Counted from the first letter of the stretch, positions 44,839-54,082 are shown. The stretch: DNA of 64,000 bases from Amylibacter sp. IMCC11727 (GCF_029854195.1 NZ_CP122960.1:3292001-3356000); one strand, 5' to 3'. Made by a program: numbers and translations. The notes: a model not told the origin generated them from the letters alone.

Positions 44839-45249
44839 CTAAAACAACGACAGAAGAAAGGCCAAAACAGCCATACCAATCAGCACCAATCCTGGCCGCC
44901 ACGGCGTGGCGATCCGGGTGTGTTTTTCCAACTGCTGTGCTGCCAACATGGCAGGAAGTCCGCTTAACAAAACCGCAACAAGCACCACACATTTGGCCCA
45001 GAACACATCATTCCAAACTCCAAAATACGTCACCAACGCAATCACCACGGCCTGCGCATAAAACCCCGCACCCACCACAACGTTCAACGCGCGAAACACC
45101 CCTTTATGCGCCTCGCTAATCTCGGCATAGGCGGCCTTTAGAATCTCTTCATGGTAATCCACCGGCGCAGGGCCGCGCAGATACTTCCCACCCAACAGCG
45201 CCAGCAAAACCGCTGTCAAAAAATTCAAAATCACTGCTGCCAACAACAT
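44839..45249 (-). CDS. Small four-helix membrane protein, unknown
   Basis: A 136-residue protein with four hydrophobic segments (MLLAAVILNFLTAVLLALLGGKY, VVVGAGFYAQAVVIALVTYFG, FWAKCVVLVAVLLSGLPAML, RPGLVLIGMAVLAFLLSLF). No family recognised by eye. It begins 3 bases after the GST gene at 45253 ends, so the two are one operon. Confidence 0.72.
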   Translation of the reverse strand: MLLAAVILNFLTAVLLALLGGKYLRGPAPVDYHEEILKAAYAEISEAHKGVFRALNVVVGAGFYAQAVVIALVTYFGVWNDVFWAKCVVLVAVLLSGLPAMLAAQQLEKHTRIATPWRPGLVLIGMAVLAFLLSLF

Positions 45250-45252
45250 GGC

Positions 45253-45885
45253 TTACACCTCCGCTGGAAATACCGTGACGGCATCGCCTTCTTCCCATTT
45301 GGGATATTTTGTCATGATCGACGCAAACCGATCGCTGTCAACAAACCGATCCAACCAGTCACGCAAACGCACCCAGCCTTGCGCATTGAACCACGCCCGA
45401 TCCGTATTCGCAAACTGGCGCACAAACGGCGCAATTCCAATATCCGCAAACCCGATTTTGTCGCCAAACAGATAATCCTGATCGGCCAACATCCCATCCA
45501 ATTCGCGCAAATACACCGACGCCAATGTGCGTTCTTCTTCAGGGTCTACATCTTCGTATCGCACCGCATATTTGAACCGATCCAAATGTCCTTTGAACTC
45601 GGTCTCGCACCGCTCCACCAAATCCCGCGCAGCTTGACCAGCATACAGCAACCCCTCAGGGTCCGAGTGCGCCAGCGCCCAATCCATCACTTCGATGCTT
45701 TCTTCAACCACGCCATCTGCCACCAAAACAGGCACAGTTCCTTTTGGTGACGCTTCCAAAAACGCCGCCGCTTTGTCGCGCAACACAATCTCGCGCAGCT
45801 CCACCTCTATCCCAGCAGACGCCACCGCCAGGCGTGCCCGCATTGCATAAGGGCATCGCCGAAAAGAATACAAAATGGGCCGCAC
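45253..45885 (-). CDS. Glutathione S-transferase family protein
   Basis: A 210-residue GST with the glutaredoxin-like N-terminus PILYSFRRCPYAMRARLAVASAGIEVELREIV, where CPY is the catalytic-type Cys, and PKGTVPVLVADGVVEES. The start is a GTG at 45885, chosen because AAGGAGG lies about 8 bases upstream; a start at 45927 would bypass that site. First gene of the cluster that ends at 43238. Confidence 0.87.
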   Translation of the reverse strand: MRPILYSFRRCPYAMRARLAVASAGIEVELREIVLRDKAAAFLEASPKGTVPVLVADGVVEESIEVMDWALAHSDPEGLLYAGQAARDLVERCETEFKGHLDRFKYAVRYEDVDPEEERTLASVYLRELDGMLADQDYLFGDKIGFADIGIAPFVRQFANTDRAWFNAQGWVRLRDWLDRFVDSDRFASIMTKYPKWEEGDAVTVFPAEV

Positions 45886-46003
45886 GCAAACGCCTCCTTG
45901 CGTTTCAATGTTCTTCAAATACCTCATCCCACGTCGCTACCAAAAGCCTCTCTTGCCCAATGGTCAACCCCGACTACGTCTATCCCATAAAACGGAGCAT
46001 AAA

Positions 46004-46417
46004 ATGACGTTTGTCGAAGCAATGGGCGCACAGCCCACTTGGGTTCAAATCTGGCTCAACTGGATGCTGATCAGCGTCTTTATCCTGCCGCTTGCTTTGT
46101 TCATTTGGCGCGAAACACGGCTCACGGCCTTGATCATAGTGCTGACCCACACGCTCAATGGGCTCACCGTCATCTACCTGTTCAACATGCTGGGGTATGT
46201 GAAACTGCTCGGCTTGCCTCATCTTATCTTTTGGGGGCCGCTCTTGTGGTATCTGCTGCGGTTCATGCGCCGTGAAACGATCTCCCTTTGGGCAACCCGT
46301 ATTCTCTGGCTGCTGATCGCCACACTCGCCATATCGCTCGCATTCGATTTGACGGATACGATTCGATACCTGCTTGGCAACACCACACCCTTTCCAGGGA
46401 CCGCACCGGTAACTTAA
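46004..46417 (+). CDS. Small membrane protein, unknown
   Basis: A 137-residue protein with about four hydrophobic segments (WLNWMLISVFILPLALFIW, LTALIIVLTHTLNGLTVIYLF, LGLPHLIFWGPLLWYLLRFM, ILWLLIATLAISLAFDL). No family recognised. The ATG at 46004 follows CGGAGCATAAA; the longer frame from 45875 lacks a site. It is divergent from the GST gene at 45885 and convergent with mtaB. Confidence 0.68.
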   Translation: MTFVEAMGAQPTWVQIWLNWMLISVFILPLALFIWRETRLTALIIVLTHTLNGLTVIYLFNMLGYVKLLGLPHLIFWGPLLWYLLRFMRRETISLWATRILWLLIATLAISLAFDLTDTIRYLLGNTTPFPGTAPVT

Positions 46418-46491
46418 TTTTTGGTTAAAAGTTAACGGCAAAAAGTCTGGGCTAAAGCGGGTACGTTTCTGGGTGGTTTGCTTTTATTTTT

Positions 46492-47757
46492 TCAGCCAAC
46501 ACGTAAATTGGTTAACGTGCGCCCAGAAATCACCGCTGGCACGATCTGCCCCACGGGTTGATCCGTTTCAAACTGAACCTCGGTAAACCCTTCGGTGCGC
46601 CCCATCCGCGGGTTTTCCATCAGGATCGAATGGGCCTTCCCAACTTGCGCTTCAAGGTGCGTTTCCACCTGTTTTGCCCCCACTTCGCGCAACCGTTTTG
46701 CCCGCTCTTTGATGACCGACCGATCTAACAACGGCATTCGCGCCGCTGGCGTGCCTTCGCGCGGTGAAAACGGGAAAACATGCAGCCATGTCAATCCGCA
46801 TTCCTCCACTAATTTCAGCGAGTTAGCGAACATTTCCTCAGTCTCCGTCGGGAACCCCGCAATGATATCCGCACCGTACACAATGTCCGGCCGCGCCTTG
46901 CGCATATCCTCACAAAACGCGATGGCATCGTCACGCAAATGGCGGCGTTTCATGCGTTTCAGGATCATGTTGTCGCCGGCTTGCAAAGACAAATGCAAAT
47001 GCGGCATCAGCCTTTTTTCACTGGCAATGGCATCCACCAAGGCAGGATCCGCTTCTACGGAATCAATCGAAGAAATCCGCAAACGTGGCAGGTCAGGAAC
47101 CAGCTTCAAAATCCGCTGCACCAAATCCCCAAGCGGCGGCGTCCCAGGCAGGTCATCCCCCCAAGACGTGATGTCCACACCCGTCAGCACGACCTCGTTG
47201 TAACCCTTTGCAACCAAACGTTTTATCTGATCCACGACCACGCCTGCCGGCACGCTTCGCGAATTGCCACGTCCGTATGGAATGATGCAAAACGTACAGC
47301 GGTGATCGCATCCATTTTGCACCTGAACATAGGCACGGCTGCGCGTTCCAAACCCATCAATCAAATGCCCCGCGGTTTGTTCCACCGACATAATGTCATC
47401 AACCAGAACGCCTTCGGTCTGCCCAATAAAATCAGGGCCCTTGCCCAGCTTGTTCCACGTCTCCGCATCCATTTTTTCGGTGTTGCCCATCACCAAATCA
47501 ACTTCATCCATCGCGGCATAGGTTTCAGGCTCTGTTTGCGCGGCACAGCCCGTCACAATGATCTGCGCATCTGGGTTTTCGCGGCGCAATTTGCGGATGC
47601 TTTGGCGCGATTGGCGCACCGCTTCTGCGGTCACGGCACAGGTGTTCACCACTACAGCATTTTCCAGCCCAGAGGCCGCGGTCAGCTCTTTCATGGCTTC
47701 GGTTTCATAAGTGTTCAACCGACAGCCAAACGTGGCAAAAACAGGGGGTTTTGTCAT
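46492..47757 (-). CDS. mtaB: tRNA t6A37 methylthiotransferase MtaB
   Basis: Radical-SAM enzyme converting t6A37 to ms2t6A37 in tRNA. The 421-residue product has the N-terminal UPF0004 cysteines (GCRLN, VVNTCAVT, VTGCAAQ) for one cluster, the radical SAM CDHRCTFC for the second, and a C-terminal TRAM-like tail. Length fits MtaB rather than MiaB. Its ATG overlaps the dapF stop (ATGA), so it follows dapF in one operon. Confidence 0.93.
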   Translation of the reverse strand: MTKPPVFATFGCRLNTYETEAMKELTAASGLENAVVVNTCAVTAEAVRQSRQSIRKLRRENPDAQIIVTGCAAQTEPETYAAMDEVDLVMGNTEKMDAETWNKLGKGPDFIGQTEGVLVDDIMSVEQTAGHLIDGFGTRSRAYVQVQNGCDHRCTFCIIPYGRGNSRSVPAGVVVDQIKRLVAKGYNEVVLTGVDITSWGDDLPGTPPLGDLVQRILKLVPDLPRLRISSIDSVEADPALVDAIASEKRLMPHLHLSLQAGDNMILKRMKRRHLRDDAIAFCEDMRKARPDIVYGADIIAGFPTETEEMFANSLKLVEECGLTWLHVFPFSPREGTPAARMPLLDRSVIKERAKRLREVGAKQVETHLEAQVGKAHSILMENPRMGRTEGFTEVQFETDQPVGQIVPAVISGRTLTNLRVG

Positions 47758-48596
47758 TTAACCGTGTCCAGAAACGCGGGCGACAGCACGCCCGAAAACA
47801 CCAATTGCGTTGTGCCTGTCATCCAAACACCATCGTCGCGCCAATCAATTTCCAGCGGTCCGCCATCCAACTGGATCGTGACTTTTCGCTCGGTCAGCCC
47901 TTTACGATGCGCCACAACCGCCGCCGCACAGGCACCCGATCCACAGGCCAGCGTAATCATGCCGCCACGTTCCCAAACCCGCATGCGAATGCTCTCTCGG
48001 TCCAGCACTTGGATAAACTCAACGTTCGTGCGCTCTGGAAACAAATCATGATGCTCAAAAATCGGCCCCAGCTTTGGCAAATCAACCGCCATCACGTCAT
48101 CAACGACGAACACGCAATGCGGGTTCCCCATGCCTGCCGCTCCAGGGGCGCCTTCAATCGGCAGCGCGTTCAGGTCCACATCCCGCGCCAGCGGCACATC
48201 ACGCCAATCCAGCTGCGGTTGGCCCATATTGACGCTCAACAGATCGCCATCAATGTCCCGTACAGGCAAAATTCCACGTTCCGTACGCAACGTTACCGAT
48301 TCTTTACCTGTTTCGGATATCAACAAACGGCCGATACAACGGGACGCATTTCCACAGGCGCCCGCCGTGGACCCATCAGAATTCCAAAATGCAACATCCA
48401 CATCGGCCGCATCACTGGTGGACAAAACCGCCAACTGATCGAATCCCACACCGAAATAGCGGTGTCCAATGGCCTGCGCCATCTCCGCTGTAACGGGGTT
48501 TTCTGCTGTACGTGCGTCAATGATAACAAAATCATTACCCAACCCGTGCATCTTCAGAAATGGCAGCCCATTTTCTATAGAATCCATTGCATTCAT
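47754..48596 (-). CDS. dapF: Diaminopimelate epimerase
   Basis: Interconverts LL- and meso-diaminopimelate for lysine and peptidoglycan synthesis. The 280-residue product has the two catalytic cysteines in GACGNASRC and LACGSGACAA, plus FLKMHGLGNDFVIID at the N-terminus. An ATG three codons in (48587) is an alternative start. It is the first gene of dapF-mtaB and overlaps mtaB by 4 bases. Confidence 0.96.
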   Translation of the reverse strand: MNAMDSIENGLPFLKMHGLGNDFVIIDARTAENPVTAEMAQAIGHRYFGVGFDQLAVLSTSDAADVDVAFWNSDGSTAGACGNASRCIGRLLISETGKESVTLRTERGILPVRDIDGDLLSVNMGQPQLDWRDVPLARDVDLNALPIEGAPGAAGMGNPHCVFVVDDVMAVDLPKLGPIFEHHDLFPERTNVEFIQVLDRESIRMRVWERGGMITLACGSGACAAAVVAHRKGLTERKVTIQLDGGPLEIDWRDDGVWMTGTTQLVFSGVLSPAFLDTVK

Positions 48597-48650
48597 GGCG
48601 CTGATATAGCCCTTTCACCACGATCATTCCAGACACGTCGAAATTTGCCC

Positions 48651-48667
48651 GATTCTTTGCAAGAATC
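48651..48667. repeat. Palindrome in the dapF/tRNA-Lys intergenic region
   Basis: GATTCTT, TGC, AAGAATC: a perfect 7-bp inverted repeat just before the tRNA promoter and 55 bases upstream of the divergent dapF start. It may be an operator, or hairpin DNA without function. Confidence 0.3.
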
Positions 48668-48671
48668 AGGG

Positions 48672-48700
48672 TTGACCCAATGCAGCAGCCAGCCTAATAC
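48672..48700 (+). promoter_or_regulatory. Sigma-70 promoter of tRNA-Lys
   Basis: TTGACC (48672-48677), a 17-base spacer, then TAATAC (48695-48700). Transcription would begin about 8-10 bases before the tRNA. Confidence 0.75.
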
Positions 48701-48715
48701 CCCCCTCACAAGTGT

Positions 48716-48791
48716 GGGCCCTTAGCTCAGTTGGTAGAGCAACTGACTTTTAATCAGTAGGTCGATGGTTCGAACCCATCAGGGCTCACCA
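48716..48791 (+). tRNA. tRNA-Lys (anticodon TTT)
   Basis: The acceptor arms GGGCCCT and AGGGCTC pair with one G-T pair, the D arm TTAGCTCAGTTGGTAGAGCAA is standard, the anticodon stem CTGA/TCAG encloses CTTTTAA giving TTT, and the T arm has GGTTCGAACCC. CCA is encoded (48789-48791), followed by a T-run. Confidence 0.98.
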
Positions 48792-48808
48792 CTTTTTCCC
48801 TTACCAAC

Positions 48809-48846
48809 GTTACACGTATTCACATGAATTCGATCAATCGTGTAAC
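48809..48846 (+). repeat. Inverted repeat between tRNA-Lys and the polyketide synthase gene
   Basis: GTTACACG (48809-48816) and CGTGTAAC (48839-48846) form a perfect 8-bp stem with a 22-base centre containing GAATTC. The remaining 85 bases before the CDS show no further structure. Confidence 0.5.
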
Positions 48847-48931
48847 CGTACTATCTTGAGGTTGGCAGCCGCACTCGCATAGTAGGGGCTCACACGCTGT
48901 TTTTGCTCGATTAACCCAGTTAGGCGCATTC

Positions 48932-49993
48932 ATGTCAGTATTCTTGCACGGTCTTTCAACGGCATTGCCGCCCCACACGTTGCCACAGGACCAAGTCAAA
49001 GAACGCGCCGCGATCATCTTTGGGGAAAAATACCCGCAATTCCCGCGTCTGTTAAAAACATTCGCCACAGCGGAAATTGATAAACGCCATTCTGTCGTCC
49101 CCATTGATTGGTTTTCCGAACCCCACGGCTGGAAAGATCGCAACGATATTTTCATGGTTGAAGCCAAAAACCTGTTCATCAAAGCGGCGGGTGCCGCGCT
49201 CAACGATGCAGGGTGGCGCGGGGCTGACGTGGACACTGTTGTGACTGTGTCATCAACAGGCATCGCAACCCCCACGCTCGACGCACAAGCCTTTGAGGAA
49301 ATGGGATTTCGCAATGATATCATGCGCGTCCCCGTTTTTGGCTTGGGGTGCGCTGGGGGCGTTTCGGGCCTGTCCATCGCCCAATCCCTTGCCTCTGCTA
49401 AACCCGACTCCAAAGTTTTGTTGGTGATCGTGGAAACCTGTTCGCTCGCCTTTCGGGCTGATCGCTTGCAAAAGGCTGACATCATCGCATCCGTTCTGTT
49501 TGGGGATGGTGCTGCCGCCGCGTGTCTTTCAACCCAAAAAACAAAAACACGCGAAATCACTTTGTCGGGTGGACACCAAAAAATCTGGCCAGACACGCTC
49601 GGAATCATGGGGTGGGATGTGGATGAAACAGGTCTTGGCGTGGTCTTTGACCGCTCCATCCCCAGCTTCGTCTCGGAACATTTCGCCGAAGCCGTGAACG
49701 AAGCGCTAACGGCGACCAATCTAAACGCTGATTCAATCGACCGCTACGTCTGTCACCCCGGGGGAACCAAAGTTGTCGAAGCCATCGAAGACGTGCTGCA
49801 TCTGGATCGCGGCGTCCTCAACGCCGAACGGGATGTTTTGCGCCGCGCGGGCAACATGTCAGCCCCCACAGTCTTGTTCGTGCTGGACGCGGTTCTAAAA
49901 CAAGGGGCAACAGGAAAAATGATGGCCTGCGCGCTCGGCCCTGGGTTCACCGCGTCTTTCTTGCCATTTCAAGTCGCTCAAGGAGAAATCTGA
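48932..49993 (+). CDS. Type III polyketide synthase
   Basis: A 353-residue chalcone/stilbene-synthase-fold enzyme. The triad is Cys140 (FGLGCAGG), His275 (VCHPGGTK) and Asn308 (RRAGNMSAP). It extends acyl-CoA starters with malonyl-CoA and cyclises them; bacterial relatives make alkylresorcinols or alkylpyrones. Its stop overlaps the next start by one base (TGATG), and the partner resembles the methyltransferase paired with BpsA in Bacillus subtilis. Product not predictable from sequence. Confidence 0.92.
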   Translation: MSVFLHGLSTALPPHTLPQDQVKERAAIIFGEKYPQFPRLLKTFATAEIDKRHSVVPIDWFSEPHGWKDRNDIFMVEAKNLFIKAAGAALNDAGWRGADVDTVVTVSSTGIATPTLDAQAFEEMGFRNDIMRVPVFGLGCAGGVSGLSIAQSLASAKPDSKVLLVIVETCSLAFRADRLQKADIIASVLFGDGAAAACLSTQKTKTREITLSGGHQKIWPDTLGIMGWDVDETGLGVVFDRSIPSFVSEHFAEAVNEALTATNLNADSIDRYVCHPGGTKVVEAIEDVLHLDRGVLNAERDVLRRAGNMSAPTVLFVLDAVLKQGATGKMMACALGPGFTASFLPFQVAQGEI

Positions 49994-50490
49994 TGCAAAC
50001 TGGCGCCATTCTGTTCCTTGCTTTCATCATCGTGCAACGCCTGTCTGAACTGGCCATTTCAAAGGCGAACACAAAGCGTCTGATTGAACGCGGCGCATAC
50101 GAAGTTGGCGCTAATCACTATCCCGCCATGGTGGCCATGCACTCTGCTTGGATCGCCTGCCTTGTCCTGTTTGGTATTGGCCAAAGCGTATCCCCTTTCT
50201 GGCTGATCCTGTTTGTGGTTTTGCAAGCCTTCCGCATCTGGATCCTCGCCAGCCTTGGGTCCCGCTGGACCACGCGCATCATCATACTCGAAGAACCGCT
50301 GGTCACACGCGGCCCGTTTAAATTTATTCGCCATCCAAACTACGCTCTTGTGGTCGCCGAAATCATCGTTGCGCCCATGGTGCTTGGTCTGTGGTGGGTT
50401 GCAGTGCTGTTTACGATCCTAAACGCGGCCATGCTATATGTTCGCATCGGGGCCGAGGAAAAAGCCCTGTCGCCGTTGCGCGGGTCTTAA
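49993..50490 (+). CDS. ICMT-like membrane methyltransferase
   Basis: A 165-residue membrane protein of the isoprenylcysteine carboxyl methyltransferase family. It has four to five hydrophobic segments, with LGSRWTTRIIILEEPLVTRGPFKFIRHPNYALVVAEIIVAP carrying the conserved RHPNY motif. It is translationally coupled to the type III polyketide synthase, so O-methylation of an alkylpyrone or alkylresorcinol is more likely than protein methylation. Confidence 0.85.
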   Translation: MQTGAILFLAFIIVQRLSELAISKANTKRLIERGAYEVGANHYPAMVAMHSAWIACLVLFGIGQSVSPFWLILFVVLQAFRIWILASLGSRWTTRIIILEEPLVTRGPFKFIRHPNYALVVAEIIVAPMVLGLWWVAVLFTILNAAMLYVRIGAEEKALSPLRGS

Positions 50491-50954
50491 TCGAGCGTGT
50501 CCCAAAAGGCCTGCGCCTTTTTAATCATCGCATCCGCACCTGCATCAAACTTTTTGCCACCAACGGGACGCGCAAACATATACAGTTTGTTTCCGTGAAT
50601 CCGCCACACCTCTGGGTCCGCTGGAACCAGTTTCTTGAACGAAGCTGCGCGTGTGCAATACCCGCCAAACTGTGGTGCAAAACGTTCGGGATTGGCGGCA
50701 AATAGGTCCGCTTCTTCTTGGCTGGCAAATCGCCAAGTCGCGTCATTCCAACTGACTGAATACACCTCAGACCCTTGCGCAGGGCCGTTTTTCAAAAAAT
50801 AGGCAGTGGTGTCATACCCACGAATGGCGGCCCCTGTTGCGGCATCCTTGGCAATGCGCCCTTTGGCAAATGCAGGCAGTGCCAAAGACACCCCAGCCAC
50901 AAATACGGATGTGATTAACACGTCACGGCGGGTTGGTTTGAATGCAGGTTTCAC
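50487..50954 (-). CDS. Exported YHS-domain protein
   Basis: A 155-residue protein with a twin-arginine-like leader (PTRRDVLITSVFVAGVSLALPAFA) and a YHS domain (AIRGYDTTAYFLKNGPAQGSEVYSVSWNDATWRFASQEEADLFAANPERFAPQFGGYC). YHS domains often bind metal, and this form is common in marine bacteria. The GTG start at 50954 follows AAAGGAGGC; the frame is open to 51011. Its end overlaps the ICMT-like gene end by 4 bases on the opposite strand. Confidence 0.83.
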   Translation of the reverse strand: MKPAFKPTRRDVLITSVFVAGVSLALPAFAKGRIAKDAATGAAIRGYDTTAYFLKNGPAQGSEVYSVSWNDATWRFASQEEADLFAANPERFAPQFGGYCTRAASFKKLVPADPEVWRIHGNKLYMFARPVGGKKFDAGADAMIKKAQAFWDTLD

Positions 50955-51032
50955 CAGGTGCCTCCTTTGAACAACGCCGCAAGGATAAGCACGCCGTTTG
51001 AAGACCACCAATCACGTTCTCGTGGCGTTTCG

Positions 51033-52199
51033 TTACTGGTAATCGCGAGGGCGCAAACCATAACGTGCCAATCGGTCATATAGCGTCTTGCGGGGCAGGC
51101 CCAACACCTCTGCCACTTGCGTTGCTTTACCTTTGTGCTTGCGCAGGGTTTCTTCCAATACACCGCGCTCGTAATCGTCAAGTTTTTGCGCCAACGTCTT
51201 ATTCTCGGTCGTTTGATTTTCTAGAAAATCATTTGCAAACGCCCGCAATTCCAACAGATTTTCCGACCAGTCCCTTTCTTCCAAACTCCTTATTACCTCA
51301 TCTGGAATGATCGGCATTTCGAGGCTCCTGTTGCGCACAGCGTGCCGCAACACGGATTCAAACATCACACCAATGTCAGAAATCCGCGCGGCAAAACTTG
51401 GCACATGCACCGTGACGCATTCAAGATCAGCCAAAGTGGCAACGTTGCGCTGCGCGGATGCAATCAGACGCACGTCATCGCGTTTTTGGACCGCTGCCAA
51501 CACGCAGGCAATTTGCGCTTCCGATGCTTGGTCCACAGAGCGAACGGATAAATCCACCGCACCAGATTCGAGCCTGAACTGCTGTGGATCAATTTCGGGC
51601 GCACGGACAATTTGGAAATGATCGCGCCCTTCGGACAACGTAAAAATTGTATGCGCCGCCACCCGCTTACCAACCCCCAAATCACCCAACAGCATCACGT
51701 GACGCCCCGTCTCTGCAACCGCCCGCAAGTCCGCACGCAAGGTTTTGCTCGCCGCCGTTTCGCCCGGAAAATTCACCGATGCAGGATCACTGCGTTGCAT
51801 CAAACGTTCCATGCGCCGTGTGCGCAAAACCAATTCGCGGTGGGTCAACGCGCGGTTCAAAACCCCCAACAGATGCTCCGCCTCGCAGGGTTTTTCCAAA
51901 AAGTCATAGGCCCCTTCTTTCATGGCGCGAATGGCCATTGGCACATCCCCTTCGCCTGTTAGCATCACAACAGGCAAATCAGGATCAACCTTTTGCGCCA
52001 GTGCCAAAATATCAAAACCGTCTTTTTCGGGCATACGAATATCGGTCAGTACAACGCCCGCGAAATTGGCCCGAATGGTGCGTCGCGCCTGCACAAAATG
52101 CGCAGTCGGGATCACGCTAATCCCTTCCAGATCGAGCGTCTGCGCCAAGGAGGCCCGCAAGGCATCATCATCCTCGATCAACAAAACCTGTCGCGTCAT
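51033..52199 (-). CDS. dctD: DctD-like response regulator with degenerate sigma-54 domain
   Basis: A 388-residue regulator. The N-terminal receiver has VLTDIRMPEKDG with the phosphoacceptor Asp, and K in FLEKP. The central AAA+ domain keeps a partial Walker A (GDLGVGK) but I find no GAFTGA loop and no clear Walker B, so activation of sigma-54 by the usual mechanism is unlikely. The C-terminal Fis-type helix-turn-helix (KATQVAEVLGLPRKTLYDRLARYGL) is intact. It overlaps dctB by 4 bases, and the dctPQM promoter region lacks a clear sigma-54 site. Confidence 0.86.
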   Translation of the reverse strand: MTRQVLLIEDDDALRASLAQTLDLEGISVIPTAHFVQARRTIRANFAGVVLTDIRMPEKDGFDILALAQKVDPDLPVVMLTGEGDVPMAIRAMKEGAYDFLEKPCEAEHLLGVLNRALTHRELVLRTRRMERLMQRSDPASVNFPGETAASKTLRADLRAVAETGRHVMLLGDLGVGKRVAAHTIFTLSEGRDHFQIVRAPEIDPQQFRLESGAVDLSVRSVDQASEAQIACVLAAVQKRDDVRLIASAQRNVATLADLECVTVHVPSFAARISDIGVMFESVLRHAVRNRSLEMPIIPDEVIRSLEERDWSENLLELRAFANDFLENQTTENKTLAQKLDDYERGVLEETLRKHKGKATQVAEVLGLPRKTLYDRLARYGLRPRDYQ

Positions 52200-53914
52200 A
52201 TGGCCTTCCTCAACTCAACACAAAACTCTGCACCGACATCCAAATTTCGGCAGGACAACTGCCCGCCAAAACTGCCGATAATCCCATAAGAAATTGACAA
52301 CCCCAGCCCCAACCCTTTGGACGCACCCACGTCTTTGGTCGTATAAAACGGTTCAAACACGCGATCAGGGTCGGCCAAACCACTGCCCGTATCAGTGACA
52401 TAAATCCGCACTGTTTCTGCGCCAACGTCCACACGCAGACCCAACACTTTCTGATCCGCATCGGCCATCGCGTCCATGCCGTTGCTCATCAGATTGACCA
52501 CAACCTGCTGCAACCGAACAGGGCCGCCCATCACCATCACGGGTCCGCTTAATGGCTCGTGTCGCAACTCAACGTCTTCATCACGAAGCCGCTGTTGCGC
52601 CAAACGCACCACATCGGCCAAAACAATGCTCAGGTCTACAGCCTCTGCCACCTCCACCTCGTTCCTTGCGAAACCACGCAGGTTTTTCATGATGCGCGTG
52701 ATACGAACCACTTGCTCGGAAATTTGGTTCAGGTTTTCGGATGCCTCTGGCAAGCGATTCCGATCAATCAGCTTAACTCCGTTTGCCGCAAAATTCTGGA
52801 TCGCCGCCAGTGGCTGGTTTACTTCGTGGCTGATCCCAGCGGACATTTGGCCCAGCGCTGTCAACTTGCCAGCTTGGACCAGCTGATCCTGTGTTGCTTG
52901 CAATTGCGCGGTGCGCTCCTCGACCCGCGCTTCGAGCCGTGCATTGGCCTGTGCTTCTACTTGCAAGCGGTCGCTCAGACGCCGCCGCCGTTGGTTCAGC
53001 GCGATCAAAACCGCCCCTGCCGATGCCATCAACGCCAAGGTCAAATACGCCAGCACCCGTGCATTTTGCGCAGCATCTTGAACGTCGAGATATATCTGTG
53101 CGGTCAAATCCACGCGCGGCATGTATTCGCTCAACACAAGAGCATGGGCAGGCAAAACCGAAGGCAAAACCGCCGCCCCGACCACATTGTCTACGCTAAC
53201 TCCCGCAGGGCGAAACGGCAGTTTTGGGATAGGAACACCGTTGTAAAACCCATCGCGTGGATGGTCCTCCAGATTGGCGTCAGCGGAATTCAAACGCAGC
53301 TCCACACGGTTGGTCACAAAAACAATGTTGGCCGTGTCAAAGAAGGCGATAACAGCTTGATCGCCTTCCCATTCAAATTCCAACTGCGCCACATCCACAC
53401 GGATCACAATCGCGCCAATCGGTGGCGCCACACCATCAATGACACCACGGGACACAAAGAAATCTCGCGCGCCCGTGCGCCCATCAATGCCCCGTTCAAA
53501 CCCCAAACCACCGCTTAACGCGCGGCGTACGTATTCTGGGTTGCCCCAGTTGTTGCCAAATTCCGTATAGGGGCGTTCAAAATCTGATGCGGCCACCACA
53601 CGGCCTTGCAGGTTCAGCACAAAAATTGCGTCCGCCCCAACCGTCAGCGCGGTATTGGCAAGGAAATCATTCGCCGCTTGCACCGTGTCTGGATCGCGCA
53701 ACGCCGCAACAACGGTTGGATGTCGTACCAATAGATTTGGCAATTGCTGAAACGGCGCCAATTGACCCAACAGCCGATCAGACGCCTGTTCCAATTGCAC
53801 CGTTCCCGTGCGCCGCAACTGATTCAGATTAGCCCGATACGCAAACGAATAGACCGCAATTGCAACCGCAATTGCCAGCAGACAAAACACCAAAATGGGT
53901 AAAATCCGTTTCAC
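52196..53914 (-). CDS. dctB: DctB-like sensor histidine kinase
   Basis: A 572-residue kinase for C4-dicarboxylate sensing. It has an N-terminal helix (ILPILVFCLLAIAVAIAVYSFAY), a large periplasmic dCache-type domain, a second helix near residue 300, and a coiled-coil linker (LEARVEERTAQLQATQDQL). The phosphoacceptor is in AGISHEVNQPLAAI, and the ATPase has the N, G1 and G2 boxes (VVNLMSNGMDAM, VTDTGSG, KGLGLGLSIS). The GTG at 53914 is the likeliest start; a TTG at 54007 is less probable. It is coupled to dctD. Confidence 0.87.
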   Translation of the reverse strand: MKRILPILVFCLLAIAVAIAVYSFAYRANLNQLRRTGTVQLEQASDRLLGQLAPFQQLPNLLVRHPTVVAALRDPDTVQAANDFLANTALTVGADAIFVLNLQGRVVAASDFERPYTEFGNNWGNPEYVRRALSGGLGFERGIDGRTGARDFFVSRGVIDGVAPPIGAIVIRVDVAQLEFEWEGDQAVIAFFDTANIVFVTNRVELRLNSADANLEDHPRDGFYNGVPIPKLPFRPAGVSVDNVVGAAVLPSVLPAHALVLSEYMPRVDLTAQIYLDVQDAAQNARVLAYLTLALMASAGAVLIALNQRRRRLSDRLQVEAQANARLEARVEERTAQLQATQDQLVQAGKLTALGQMSAGISHEVNQPLAAIQNFAANGVKLIDRNRLPEASENLNQISEQVVRITRIMKNLRGFARNEVEVAEAVDLSIVLADVVRLAQQRLRDEDVELRHEPLSGPVMVMGGPVRLQQVVVNLMSNGMDAMADADQKVLGLRVDVGAETVRIYVTDTGSGLADPDRVFEPFYTTKDVGASKGLGLGLSISYGIIGSFGGQLSCRNLDVGAEFCVELRKAI

Positions 53915-54082
53915 AGATACCCTATCCAAACCCACGCGAATCTGCGCTGTCCCATACTCCGCACCCTTGCCCAAAGCACAAGGCGAACTGTCCGAAAATT
54001 CGCACAAACTGCGTCATGTCTAAATGGCAGGTAAATTTTCCGTTACTTTTCAGCATCCTATAAAACGGTCAAAAAACTCTTT

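Noticed and set aside
47751..48725. 324-codon plus-strand frame opposite dapF
   Set aside because: dapF has both catalytic cysteines; the plus frame crosses into the tRNA-Lys and has no supporting features.
48716..48846. tRNA-Lys as an integration site with a flanking island
   Set aside because: No integrase, no second copy of the tRNA 3' end and no phage genes in the downstream region.
52559..53518. 319-codon plus-strand frame opposite dctB
   Set aside because: The histidine kinase motifs are clear on the minus strand, and the plus frame has no start signal.
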